This document shows positions 1 through 10,003 of a DNA stretch of 64,000 nucleotides, piece after piece. Within the stretch, counting starts at the first letter, position 1. The number at the start of each line of letters is the position of its first letter. The notes beneath the pieces are model-generated. The model was not told where the DNA came from. It did not search any database and saw only the letters and a program-made list of their open reading frames with translations. Both the position numbers and the translations under genes were made by a program. This stretch comes from Agrobacterium vitis (GTDB taxonomy: Bacteria; Pseudomonadota; Alphaproteobacteria; Rhizobiales; Rhizobiaceae), in assembly GCF_014926405.1 (NCBI RefSeq), contig NZ_JACXXJ020000003.1:1409001-1473000 (forward strand). The letters are read 5' to 3'.

Positions 1-1825
<1,825 letters not shown>

Positions 1826-2347
1826 AGCTGGTACCTCAATGAAACGCTAGGGAGTGCGCGACGGTGTTGGATAAAGTGCGGGACGGCCTTGAGCGCAAAC
1901 GACGAGATTGATGAGGCACTTGCTTCCTTCGGCGCCGCTGGCGATGTCGGTGAGAACGACGAAACCGCGGGCAAGTGCCCAGCACAAGTGAGACAAAGCC
2001 CATAATGCTCCTGCCGGTTATGCGAGGCTAAGAGAGCGCCGTGTGGCAACTTTGGAGCACGGGAGTATGCGTTCTGATGTGTAGTGGCCCAAGCTCGGCG
2101 TACCGACCAGCATGAACTGCCGAAGGCTATTCCTTCGGACGCGCGGTCCGCGCGTCCGCCTATGGGTCACCATTGTCTCGAAGCAAGCAATCGTCCGTGT
2201 TTCTTTCATTGCTAAAGACTTTCCGAATTTGCCGCCGGCATAACGAAGGGTAGCCGGCGACCGTCCGTAGATAGAGCGGAAGAACCATTGCGGTTGCGGT
2301 CTGGAGACAGAGATCGGTATGGTTAATGTCTTCCACGCTCATGCGAG
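1826..2347. other. Gene-free stretch between chemoreceptor remnant and MFS gene
   Basis: I find no convincing gene in these 522 bases. Short open frames have no ribosome site and no recognisable family. Two adjacent hairpins at 2121-2157 are the only clear structure. Confidence 0.5.
2121..2157. other. Two adjacent hairpins
   Basis: The first hairpin pairs CGAAGG with CCTTCG around a 5-base loop (2121-2137). The second is a GC-rich 9-bp perfect stem (GGACGCGCG with its complement) around GTC at 2137-2157. They share the base at 2137. There is no T-run, so a classical rho-independent terminator is not supported. They lie about 190 bases beyond the 3' end of the MFS gene and may end its transcript or be a protein site. 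Confidence 0.4.
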
Positions 2348-3709
2348 CTATTTGCTTCTATACCGATTGCCTGCCTGCTCCTCTGGCATGTCTGCGCCCT
2401 CGGGAAGGATTGGAAATTTCGGCATCGCGTAAGTGAGGGCAGCTATGGCCAATGTCATCGCAATAAGCGTTATCAGCAACGTGCCGCTCCCAAATTGTTC
2501 GCGCAAGATCTGGGCGAGAGTGGGAGCGGCCCCTGCGATTACGGCACTCAGTCCCATGTTCAGTGCGAGAGCTTGGGCAAAAAGGCCCTTTCCAAAATAG
2601 CGGAGCATCAAAAGCGGGGGGACAATGAGTTCCGCGCCGAATGGCATCCCGATCAGGAACATGGCCACGAGCAGAGCCCAGAACACATTCTGCGTTGTTG
2701 CGACGATAGCCAATCCGATGACGACGTTGACAAATAGGACAGCGATCACTCGCGGCGATGCCGCTCGGTCCAGCATGGGTCCAATGAAGATCAGCCCGAT
2801 GACGGAGCCCACTTTTGCCGCCGACAACGACAGCGAGATTTGTCCGATAGTGTAACCAGATTCGCTCAGCAGAGACTCAGCGATGTTGAAGACGACAACG
2901 GTAGGCGCGAGCAACATCGCGTTGATTAGGATCGACGCAAGGAGAACTGGTCTGCGCAGCAATCCCCACATTGACTTTCGGGGGGCGCGCTCCTGATTAA
3001 TTTCGCTGGCGTCTTGGTTTGTTGTAATGCCAACGGCAGTTCCACGCGTATCGTTGGTCGGTGTTGTCAGAAAGAACAGTTGCATCGGCAGGGCGACGAT
3101 TATGTAGCAAAGCCCGATCGATACGAAGAGGGCGCGCCAGCCTATTGTGGCGGCTGTCTCGGCGAGGATGGGCGGCAACAAGACACTAACAAGGCTAGTC
3201 AAGGAACCAACGATTGCAAAAGCAGCACCACTATGAACGGGCATCCACCCGGCTACCGCTCTGAAAGCAACGGAGAAAACAAGGATGAAGCTGCAGCCTA
3301 CGGACAACGTTAGTGCGATGAGGATCACTGTGAAGTTGCCTGGCAATACAGCAACCGCAGCAGTGCTCAGCCCGTAAAGAACTCCGAAGATCGCCCCAGC
3401 GGTGCGAAGCCCGGAGCGCCCGACCAAATAACCACCCAGCGGTAACAGCAGTGCAGGCGCGATAATTATCGGAAGCGTAAATGCCGCTACCGCATGCGAT
3501 AGTGGCCAGTCGAACCCCGCTGAAACTGGCCCCACGGTGAAGGCCACAGCGGATTGGTAAACGGTGCTGCTGAAGAATACGACAGCGATCGCTGCCAGCA
3601 GCGTAGTCCATGCCTTCTTGGGATAGGTACGCATTATAGCTAGATATTGTCTGAACGAAGCGGGGGGGATGTTCGGAGTAAGAGCAGAAAGCGTAGAAGT
3701 TTGCGACAT
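2348..3709 (-). CDS. MFS transporter
   Basis: A 453-residue multi-pass inner-membrane carrier of the major facilitator superfamily, with about 12 hydrophobic segments and a hydrophilic central loop near residues 215-250. The motif GGYLVGRSGLRTAG after the second helix corresponds to the MFS loop 2-3 signature. I chose the ATG at 3709 because GGAGGAAC sits just upstream; a longer frame to 3817 lacks a site. It lies downstream of, and in the same direction as, the monooxygenase at 3974-5242, so a role in moving that pathway's substrate is likely. The nearest types are aromatic-acid or monocarboxylate carriers, but the substrate is not readable. Confidence 0.85.
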   Translation of the reverse strand: MSQTSTLSALTPNIPPASFRQYLAIMRTYPKKAWTTLLAAIAVVFFSSTVYQSAVAFTVGPVSAGFDWPLSHAVAAFTLPIIIAPALLLPLGGYLVGRSGLRTAGAIFGVLYGLSTAAVAVLPGNFTVILIALTLSVGCSFILVFSVAFRAVAGWMPVHSGAAFAIVGSLTSLVSVLLPPILAETAATIGWRALFVSIGLCYIIVALPMQLFFLTTPTNDTRGTAVGITTNQDASEINQERAPRKSMWGLLRRPVLLASILINAMLLAPTVVVFNIAESLLSESGYTIGQISLSLSAAKVGSVIGLIFIGPMLDRAASPRVIAVLFVNVVIGLAIVATTQNVFWALLVAMFLIGMPFGAELIVPPLLMLRYFGKGLFAQALALNMGLSAVIAGAAPTLAQILREQFGSGTLLITLIAMTLAIAALTYAMPKFPILPEGADMPEEQAGNRYRSK

Positions 3710-3973
3710 TTTCGTTGTTCCTCCGGATTTGACAGACTGTGTTGGTCTTTTTGTCAGAATTGTCGGTTGAGTATTGTGGACGTGGGGCTCGATTGACCGA
3801 CCCCATTCTGGAGCCAAAATTGGTTTCGTTGCTTTTTGTAGGCATCCGCCTGATCCGTCCTCCTCGGATCAAAGCGCCCTACATTGAACGTTCCGATTAA
3901 ACCGGCCGGTCGTTTCACGGGTACCGACGCTGCTGCGGTCAGGAAAGACAGGCCCGATAGCTGGTGGCAAAAA

Positions 3974-5242
3974 TCATGTCGGATTCCGAAAAGCACCGAG
4001 AGCGACGGCGCCGTAACGCTGAGCGGTCGAATTATATTGGCTACCGCGGTGAGTGCGGTAAATCGCGATGTCGCGCAGGTACCGCTGCATGGGCTGATTC
4101 GCCATGGACGCGGAGGTCCCGGCCGAGCGGAACAAGATATCAACGGCGTCACACGCCAACTCTCCGGCTTCGAGAATCATGCCGGCGAAAGTATTGTCGG
4201 CCTTGACGTCAAATTGCCGGCTGCCGGTTACCGCGTCGCGGCTCAAGGCGCTCATAGCCTCAGCTGTGTGCAATACGATAGCTTCGGCAGCATCAGCTTT
4301 CATCTTTGCAGCACCAAAATCACGCTGATAAAACGGATCTTGGAACCGCAGTCCGCTTGTCCCCGGTGTCAAGGGAGCTTTGGTCTTGGCCAGTGCCTCA
4401 TATTCGTCCAATGCTGCGCGTGCAGCACCGACGACGGTAACCACAAGTTCGAGTTGAGCAAAGGACACGGAGGGACCGCCGGCGTAGATCGGGTTATCGT
4501 GTAGACGCGCACCCGGAACGCTCCCCACCGGAGCCGGATCGGGCCCGAACCTGGCGACCTGATGGTCGGCGACGACAAGATCTTCAACAATAACGGAATT
4601 GGATCCGCTAGCCCGCATACCGAATACCCGATCGGCGCCCCAGTCATCACTGACTTTGAACTTGCCGGCGGGTATCAGCACGTGGAGCATTGCCGAAAAG
4701 TCGGCGACACGCGCTGGCGCGTCGGAGGCCGGCGCTTTGAGAGCCTGCTCGTCGACAGCGCGCACAGTGACGGTGGCATGGGTGGCGTAAGCAACACCGG
4801 ATTGATAGGGCGAGCGGGCATTGACCAACCAGCCGCCTTCAACGCGCTGCGCTGTACCGCTGGGATTGACCCCGTGTGAAGCGCGAAAGTAGCCGCTGCC
4901 ATTGTGGAATGCCTCGCGCTGGCCTTGTTCTGGCCAGTGCGTTGCAGTGGTCAACGCGTGACCTTGCCCCAAACACAGGCACCAAGCGGTACCGGGGTCT
5001 CCGCGGCCGATCTCGATCATGATCTTTGCAAATGTGCGCAGGTCGGTCTCCAACCCACCATAGCGGGTCGGGGTAAGGAGATTGTAGAAGCCGGATTTCA
5101 GGAAAGTTTGGTGCAGTTCAGGGGTATAGCGACCGAGACGTTCAGCTGCGCCGGCTTGGGCGCGTATCTGGTCCTTCAAACCGCAGGCCCGCAGGATCAG
5201 TTGATTTGATGCCTCCTTTTCAGGGAAGGTCTGGATGGTCAT
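3974..5242 (-). CDS. Acyl-CoA dehydrogenase-fold flavin monooxygenase (first of three)
   Basis: A 422-residue protein of the acyl-CoA dehydrogenase superfamily, in the branch of two-component flavin hydroxylases (HpaB/HsaA-like). That branch takes reduced flavin from a separate reductase and hydroxylates aromatic compounds. Visible landmarks are LLTPTRYGGLE near residue 57, RVEGGWLVNARSPYQSG near 140 and a C-terminal QPMQRYLRDIAIYRTH. The start at 5242 follows AGGAGAACAAGAG; a frame reaching 5377 overlaps the dehydrogenase gene and lacks support. It is 37 bases downstream of the dehydrogenase gene, hence probably the same transcript. No reductase is adjacent; those at 27257 or 38026 could serve. 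The exact substrate is unknown. Confidence 0.85.
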   Translation of the reverse strand: MTIQTFPEKEASNQLILRACGLKDQIRAQAGAAERLGRYTPELHQTFLKSGFYNLLTPTRYGGLETDLRTFAKIMIEIGRGDPGTAWCLCLGQGHALTTATHWPEQGQREAFHNGSGYFRASHGVNPSGTAQRVEGGWLVNARSPYQSGVAYATHATVTVRAVDEQALKAPASDAPARVADFSAMLHVLIPAGKFKVSDDWGADRVFGMRASGSNSVIVEDLVVADHQVARFGPDPAPVGSVPGARLHDNPIYAGGPSVSFAQLELVVTVVGAARAALDEYEALAKTKAPLTPGTSGLRFQDPFYQRDFGAAKMKADAAEAIVLHTAEAMSALSRDAVTGSRQFDVKADNTFAGMILEAGELACDAVDILFRSAGTSASMANQPMQRYLRDIAIYRTHRGSQYNSTAQRYGAVALGAFRNPT

Positions 5243-5279
5243 CTCTCTTGTTCTCCTAATGATGCGCCAGCAGTGGCGA

Positions 5280-6446
5280 CTAGATGCCTGGCAGCACAGT
5301 GGCGCCAAGAACGGCTCGGTTAGATACATCGCGCAGAGCCTGGCCAGTCTCGCCAAGGCCATAGCTGCGCTGGGCAAGCGAGCTGAGATCGAGCTGGCCT
5401 CGTTCCGCGAGCCGTATCAGCCATGGAAGATCACGTCGCATTATGAGGGAGCCTTGTTGGCAGACGTGGATCACTTTACCACCGAGGGCAAATGGTGCCG
5501 CCGGAAAGCTGACCATCGCGCCGGGGCGGATATCTATGCCCGCGAGCACGACATGTCCGGCCGAGCGCGCCATTGCCCAAGCTTGTTCGACTGCACGAGC
5601 ATCGGTCGCCGCTTCGAAGACGTAGTCGGCGCCACGGCCCTGCATCTCGCCTCCGGCATCGCCGGATAATTCCTGCACCGCGGCAACAGGATCGGTTTCG
5701 CGGGGATCAATGATATCCGTGGCGCCGCACCGCAGGGCCGCCTGGCGCCGCTGTGCCAACGGCTCAACGGCGATGATCCGTGAAGCACCAGCCAGCCGGG
5801 CAGCCATGATGTAAGACAGGCCAACCGGTCCGCATCCAATAACGGCGACGATGCTTCCCGCCTGGATAGGTGCGGTGACCAAGGCAGCGCCTACTCCAGT
5901 ACTCACAGGGTTGCTGATCAATGCCAGCTGTTCTAGTGGCAGATCGCTGAAGATCGTCGTGACCTGGGTCTCGCGAGTGACGGCCAGTTCAGCGAAGCTG
6001 CCAACATACGAGTTGCCGTGCACTTCTCCGCCTGCATCGGAGCATGCGATGGGAGGACTCACCATTGTATTTTGAGCGCATTGATCCATTCGCCCCCGCC
6101 GGCAAAAGTGACACTGGCCACAATTAGCGGAACTCGTCACGAGGACGCGATCGCCTACTTTGACACCACCGACAGCCGAGCCAACGTGTTCAACCAGCCC
6201 CACCGCCGCATGACCGTGGATTATGTTAGCCGGAAGCCGCGGCAATGTAGGCAGGACTGATGAAGCTCCATCAGCGACTTTGTCGGCGGTTCCGGGGGGT
6301 GGCGGCGCATCAATCGACAGCACATCTGCGCTGCCGACATTCGTTGCTTGGACCCTGACAACCACTTCTTGTGGGCGCAGCGGCAAAAGTTCCAGAGTCT
6401 CCAGCTGCTCGCCGGACTCTTTGCACATCATAGCCTGGAAACGCAT
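5280..6446 (-). CDS. Medium-chain (zinc-type) alcohol dehydrogenase lacking catalytic zinc ligands
   Basis: A 388-residue MDR-superfamily oxidoreductase. The structural-zinc loop C-x2-C-x2-C-x7-C (CGQCHFCRRGRMDQC) is complete near residue 112. The nucleotide fold VIGCGPVGLS is clear near 205, followed by an acidic residue (AVEP) that suggests NAD preference. The catalytic zinc site is not normal: the usual GVCHTD reads NVGSAD, GHE reads GHA, and the Cys before the STG turn is Asn (SNPVSTG). GGGAGGAG precedes the ATG at 6446. It appears to be the first intact gene of a minus-strand unit with the monooxygenase downstream. It may be a zinc-independent reductase; the substrate is unknown. Confidence 0.85.
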   Translation of the reverse strand: MRFQAMMCKESGEQLETLELLPLRPQEVVVRVQATNVGSADVLSIDAPPPPGTADKVADGASSVLPTLPRLPANIIHGHAAVGLVEHVGSAVGGVKVGDRVLVTSSANCGQCHFCRRGRMDQCAQNTMVSPPIACSDAGGEVHGNSYVGSFAELAVTRETQVTTIFSDLPLEQLALISNPVSTGVGAALVTAPIQAGSIVAVIGCGPVGLSYIMAARLAGASRIIAVEPLAQRRQAALRCGATDIIDPRETDPVAAVQELSGDAGGEMQGRGADYVFEAATDARAVEQAWAMARSAGHVVLAGIDIRPGAMVSFPAAPFALGGKVIHVCQQGSLIMRRDLPWLIRLAERGQLDLSSLAQRSYGLGETGQALRDVSNRAVLGATVLPGI

Positions 6447-6559
6447 ATCTCCTCCCTAGACGAGCGTCCAATAAACGGTACGGTGGTGACTTGTCCTCCT
6501 GACAGCCAGATCCACTCCCTCGACGCTTTCAGATTATTACTCGGAAATCTTGGAGTGGC

Positions 6560-6874
6560 TTATAGTGAATGCAATGAGTCGCCCTTGAGTGTGACGGAGT
6601 TCCGAGGCCGTCGGCTCAGAGCGAGGCGGCTCCGAATTGGTGGCAATGCGGCGTCACGAGCAACCTTAGATACTTCTCCAGTCGAAGCGGCGGCGGCGAG
6701 ACGGCGCAAAAATTGCGCAGATGTTCCCTCAGCCCAATTGAATGGGAGATTAACAAGCCCTGACTCGCGGAGCCGGAGAGGCTCCTCAGCCCACAACACC
6801 AAGACAATCATTTGCTGCCGGAAAAATCGGTCTGTTACGGCCGTTGCCCGGGGATTTGCTAAGAACACTACCAC
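6560..6874 (-). CDS. Hypothetical protein, possible remnant of the unit's first gene
   Basis: An open frame of 104 codons begins with GTG at 6874, preceded at good spacing by GGGAGGAG (6883-6890). That site and the bases after it closely match the leader of the gene at 7519. The predicted protein matches no family I know and has no domain or membrane segment I can name. The leader may once have served a longer gene, now deleted or decayed, upstream of the dehydrogenase. The reading frame itself could be accidental. Confidence 0.3.
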   Translation of the reverse strand: MVVFLANPRATAVTDRFFRQQMIVLVLWAEEPLRLRESGLVNLPFNWAEGTSAQFLRRLAAAASTGEVSKVARDAALPPIRSRLALSRRPRNSVTLKGDSLHSL

Positions 6875-6922
6875 GAGACTTTCTCCTCCCAGCCGTCGTG
6901 ACACGATGGACAAAACGCCGTA

Positions 6923-6937
6923 TTCCATCTAACGGAA
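6923..6937 (-). promoter_or_regulatory. IclR-type operator candidate, left copy
   Basis: Reads TTCCATCTAACGGAA on the plus strand (TTCCGTTAGATGGAA on the minus). It is an imperfect inverted repeat with the arm spacing of IclR-family boxes. It lies 33 bases upstream of the ribosome site at 6883-6890, and its twin is at 7478-7492. The IclR assignment is inference from shape only; no IclR gene is in the window. Confidence 0.45.
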
Positions 6938-7477
6938 CATTATTTCATCGAAGGGAATGATTTCGCAAATGAGATCCAATGTCAAGGGTAAGCACGCGTA
7001 ATGGGAGAGAGGCCTAGGATTTCGATTCCCCCTATTAAGCTCCCGGCACCCTCCGACAAAACGAGCAATTTATGTGATACAAATAGATCCATTCACAGTT
7101 GGTTCGCCCCTGGTGGGAAATCTGTCCCATTCCCAAAATCGACCTCGTTATTACAATCTCTGTGCCGAGCATCAGTGTAGCGGAATGCGGCGACTACAGT
7201 GCCCAGCGGTTGATTCCAGCTCAAGACGAGCGCTGCCTTCGAAAACAAGCGACAGAGAGCTCGCCCCGATAAGCCTATGAAAAGCCAGACAAGCACCGCA
7301 CAGTCTTCGCGGGCTGCCTCCCCGTCATTGGGTCGTGAAGAACCTAGGTCCCGTCCCCGACAACACGCAACTACTCTTTGCTTCGTCTACCGTGTTATCG
7401 GGAGCAAGAACACATCGGAAATTATCAGAAATACCCCACTTGACCGATGAGGGCCTGCGCCATACTATGGAACTATA

Positions 7478-7492
7478 TTCCGTCACGCGGAA
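7478..7492 (+). promoter_or_regulatory. IclR-type operator candidate, right copy
   Basis: TTCCGTCACGCGGAA, a palindrome whose arms extend to TATTCCG and CGGAATA with a 5-base centre. It is 26 bases upstream of the gene at 7519. The box, the following TA and the GGGAGGAGAAA leader mirror the arrangement on the opposite strand near 6883-6937, suggesting that one regulator governs both divergent units. Confidence 0.5.
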
Positions 7493-7518
7493 TAACAGGC
7501 AACACTTGGGAGGAGAAA

Positions 7519-8157
7519 ATGGTGCAAATCGCCTTAATCGGAGCCGGACGAATGGGACAGGCTATTGCTCGGCTGGCATCCGCTGCTGGCCATGAAGTGA
7601 TTCTGTCAAATTCTCGGGGACCAGATACGCTCTTAGATCTCGCTCAAGATCTTGGCCCTAAGGTTTCGGCTGCCAATGTCAGTGATGCAATCAAAGCAGC
7701 CGATCTGGTCATTCTTGCGACGCCGTGGGGTAAGACCAAGGATGCCGTCTCGACCATCAAAGATTGGAACGGCAAAATCGTTGTCGACACGACGAATAAC
7801 CGGGCCGGACCGCAAATTTTCGACATTGGCGGCATTCCATCAAGCATGGTTGTCGCCGGTTACCTACCCGGCGCGCGCGTAGTGAAGGCCTTTAATCACA
7901 ATGCGATTCATGTCTTTGCTGAAGCCTTGGAAAGCAAAAGTGAAGCCAATGCGCTTTATGTTTCAGGGGACGACGCTCAGGCCAAGAAGGTCGTGGCCGA
8001 GTTTATCTCCAGCATCGGCGGCGAACCGATCGACGCTGGAGATTTGGGCACCGGTGCCCGCCTTTACGGGACTGGTGGCGTTCTCCCGGGTAATCCGCTT
8101 GAAATGCTGCGCCCCGCGGAAGCCAGAGCTAAACTGACAGAGGCTATGGGCAAATGA
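7519..8157 (+). CDS. F420-dependent NADP reductase-like NAD(P)-binding oxidoreductase
   Basis: A 212-residue cytoplasmic protein with an N-terminal Rossmann fold (IALIGAGRMGQAIARLA at residues 4-20), then SNSRGP, where Ser/Arg suits the phosphate of NADP. The middle motifs ILATPWG and VVKAFNHN are typical of the F420-dependent NADP oxidoreductase family; in bacteria without F420, members often act on flavins or other carbonyl/imine substrates. The ATG at 7519 follows GGGAGGAGAAA; an upstream frame to 7447 has no site. Its stop overlaps the next start (ATGA at 8154-8157), so it is translationally coupled to the monooxygenase, for which it may act as reductase partner. That role is inferred. 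Confidence 0.8.
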   Translation: MVQIALIGAGRMGQAIARLASAAGHEVILSNSRGPDTLLDLAQDLGPKVSAANVSDAIKAADLVILATPWGKTKDAVSTIKDWNGKIVVDTTNNRAGPQIFDIGGIPSSMVVAGYLPGARVVKAFNHNAIHVFAEALESKSEANALYVSGDDAQAKKVVAEFISSIGGEPIDAGDLGTGARLYGTGGVLPGNPLEMLRPAEARAKLTEAMGK

Positions 8158-9449
8158 GTATCACAGCGGATTGGTCGATCGACTGGCGGCTGAATGAAAG
8201 TGCGGACTTTCGGCAAGCAACCGATGCAATCTTAACAAAGGCGTGGGACCTCGCTCCGAAACTTAGGGAAAGAGCACGCGAGACCGAATTGCTTCGTCGT
8301 ATGCCCGAGCAAACGATGGCTGACGCGAAAGACCTCTGGAACATGTTGGTTCCCAAGCGCTGGGGTGGATTGGGATTGGGCTCTCGGGCCATATGCGAAA
8401 CCGCGCGAATACTCGCACATGGCGACGCATCGAGCGCCTGGGCGCTCTCTTTTCTCATTGAACACAGCCACATGGCTTGTCACCTCCCATGGGAGGCGCA
8501 GGAAGAATTGTTCGCCGATCGATCCTTCATTCTCGCCTCTGCTCCGCTTAGCCCCGGTGGGAACGCATTAAAGGTCGATGGAGGTTATCAACTAAGCGGC
8601 ACGTTTAGATATGCGTCCGGCATAGGGAATTCAGACTGGACCTTTGCAACGGCTTTTGTCGACGAGAATGGCGTGGATGTTCCTTACACGTTTCTAGTGC
8701 CGCTCAACAACGCGAGTGTCACGGTAAATGACGATTGGCACATGTCTGGCATGGCTGCAACATCGAGTGCCTCGGTCACAGTTGATCACCTGTTCATACC
8801 CAAACAATATGCTATCAATACCGAAATATTCGACTCCGCTGACCTCCATCCAGGGGCTCGCCACGAGGAGGCTTTCCTGCGGTATCCACCGCTAGGCTCA
8901 ATTCGGATCATGGTGGCGGCTGTTTCGCTGGGCTCGGCGGAGGCGTGCATAGATCTCGCCCGAGAACGCATGGCGCAATCGAAGATGTTCAATATACGTC
9001 GATTGGATCTACCCCTGGTAAGGGTACGCTGGGCGACGGCATTTCAGAAAGTGCGAGCCGCGCGGCTCATCTATCGCGATCTTGTCGAGCGGATGATCAA
9101 ACAGTGCGAAGCGGTCGAGACCTGGACGGAGGAATTCACGGGGCAAGCTGAACTCGATCTCGTGACCATCGTGCAACTCTCCAAAGAGGCGGTATTTATG
9201 GGCACCGAGGGCTTGGGGTCGTCGGTCTTCAAGTTGGATGATCCGGTCCAGCGCTATCGTCGCGACGTAGATGTCATGTCTAGCCATCTCTTCCAGGAAT
9301 ATGACTTCGTCGCAGAGCGGGCAAGCCGGGTTCTTCTGGGATTGGGATACCTCCCGACAGACCCCTATCCGACCCGACCACCCAAGGTCAGTCATCACAA
9401 CGAGCTGGAAAGGTTTGCCTCGATCAAGAAGACACGGTCGTCAGGGTGA
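8154..9449 (+). CDS. Acyl-CoA dehydrogenase-fold flavin monooxygenase (second of three)
   Basis: A 431-residue paralogue of the proteins at 3974 and 38613. Landmarks are MLVPKRWGGLGLG near residue 62, VDGGYQLSGTFRYASG near 140 and DPVQRYRRDVDVMSSH near 362. The reaction expected for this branch is hydroxylation using flavin hydroquinone delivered by a separate reductase. It starts within the stop of the gene at 7519 (4-base overlap), so the two form one operon. The shared operator design suggests co-regulation with the divergent monooxygenase unit. Catabolism of a cyclic substrate is the likely role; the substrate is not known. Confidence 0.85.
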   Translation: MSITADWSIDWRLNESADFRQATDAILTKAWDLAPKLRERARETELLRRMPEQTMADAKDLWNMLVPKRWGGLGLGSRAICETARILAHGDASSAWALSFLIEHSHMACHLPWEAQEELFADRSFILASAPLSPGGNALKVDGGYQLSGTFRYASGIGNSDWTFATAFVDENGVDVPYTFLVPLNNASVTVNDDWHMSGMAATSSASVTVDHLFIPKQYAINTEIFDSADLHPGARHEEAFLRYPPLGSIRIMVAAVSLGSAEACIDLARERMAQSKMFNIRRLDLPLVRVRWATAFQKVRAARLIYRDLVERMIKQCEAVETWTEEFTGQAELDLVTIVQLSKEAVFMGTEGLGSSVFKLDDPVQRYRRDVDVMSSHLFQEYDFVAERASRVLLGLGYLPTDPYPTRPPKVSHHNELERFASIKKTRSSG

Positions 9450-10003
9450 CGTGCCTCTGCGAAGCTATTGATAGATAGCTCAGGTAATCGCCAACGCTGC
9501 TTTCAGTGCGTTGAACAGGCAACTAGGCGACCAGGGGTGGCAAGCCAACCGATTGTGCTTCCGGACCTGTGCCTATTCGGCGGCGGTTGAATTTCCTGGC
9601 AAGGTGGCTGCGGCATCCTGAGTCGTCGCAGCCGCGTTTGGTTCATCCTACAGTTGCGAACGCCGGCACTTGAATGGCTGAACACGGACGAAACTATCGT
9701 GAAATAAATCAGGTGGAACGACAACTACCCAGGTCTATTACGATCCACCTGAAGCTATTCTTATGCTGACAGCAGGTTCTTTTGTCACGGCGGACAATTT
9801 TCCTTAGTTTCGGGGAGCAAGCCCAAGGTCAGTCCTGTTTCCCTTATTGAGGTGAAGGACAAATCTGATCTATCGGCTCAGGAAGCACATGAACGACTGG
9901 TAGCGGGGCTGACAGCAACGCTGCTTCTCGAGTTTTACAGCATCAGTTCGGTTGTATTTCAAAGACAATCCCGAAAGAGACACGCTGGGAGGAGAACACA
10001 GCG
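9450..10003. other. Gene-free stretch before the TonB-type receptor
   Basis: No gene can be supported in these 554 bases. They hold an inverted repeat with 9-bp arms (TCAGGTGGA at 9709-9717, TCCACCTGA at 9744-9752) and a weaker stem pairing GGCTGCG with CGCAGCC near 9608-9635. The promoter for the receptor should lie toward the right end, but no clear -35/-10 pair stands out. Confidence 0.45.
9709..9752. repeat. Inverted repeat, 9-bp arms
   Basis: TCAGGTGGA and its exact complement TCCACCTGA are separated by 26 bases. The distance is long for a terminator and the loop is not T-rich. It could be an operator pair upstream of the receptor at 10004 or a relic of an inserted element. Confidence 0.35.

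Larger units (their letters stand above)
6875..7518. other. Divergent promoter region
   Basis: These 644 bases separate a minus-strand unit from a plus-strand unit and hold no recognisable gene. They contain two similar 15-bp boxes, TTCC-N7-GGAA, one near each outer end. Each box is followed, in its own reading direction, by a GGGAGGAGAAA ribosome site. No regulator gene is present between them. Confidence 0.55.

Noticed and set aside
2160..2342. 60-codon minus-strand frame beginning MSVEDINHTD
   Set aside because: No ribosome site, no homologous family known to me and no conserved context.
3884..4504. 206-codon plus-strand frame
   Set aside because: Antisense to the monooxygenase at 3974-5242 and lacks a ribosome site.
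6348..6932. 194-codon plus-strand frame
   Set aside because: Its first third is antisense to the dehydrogenase gene and the rest is Arg/Ser-rich without motif or site.
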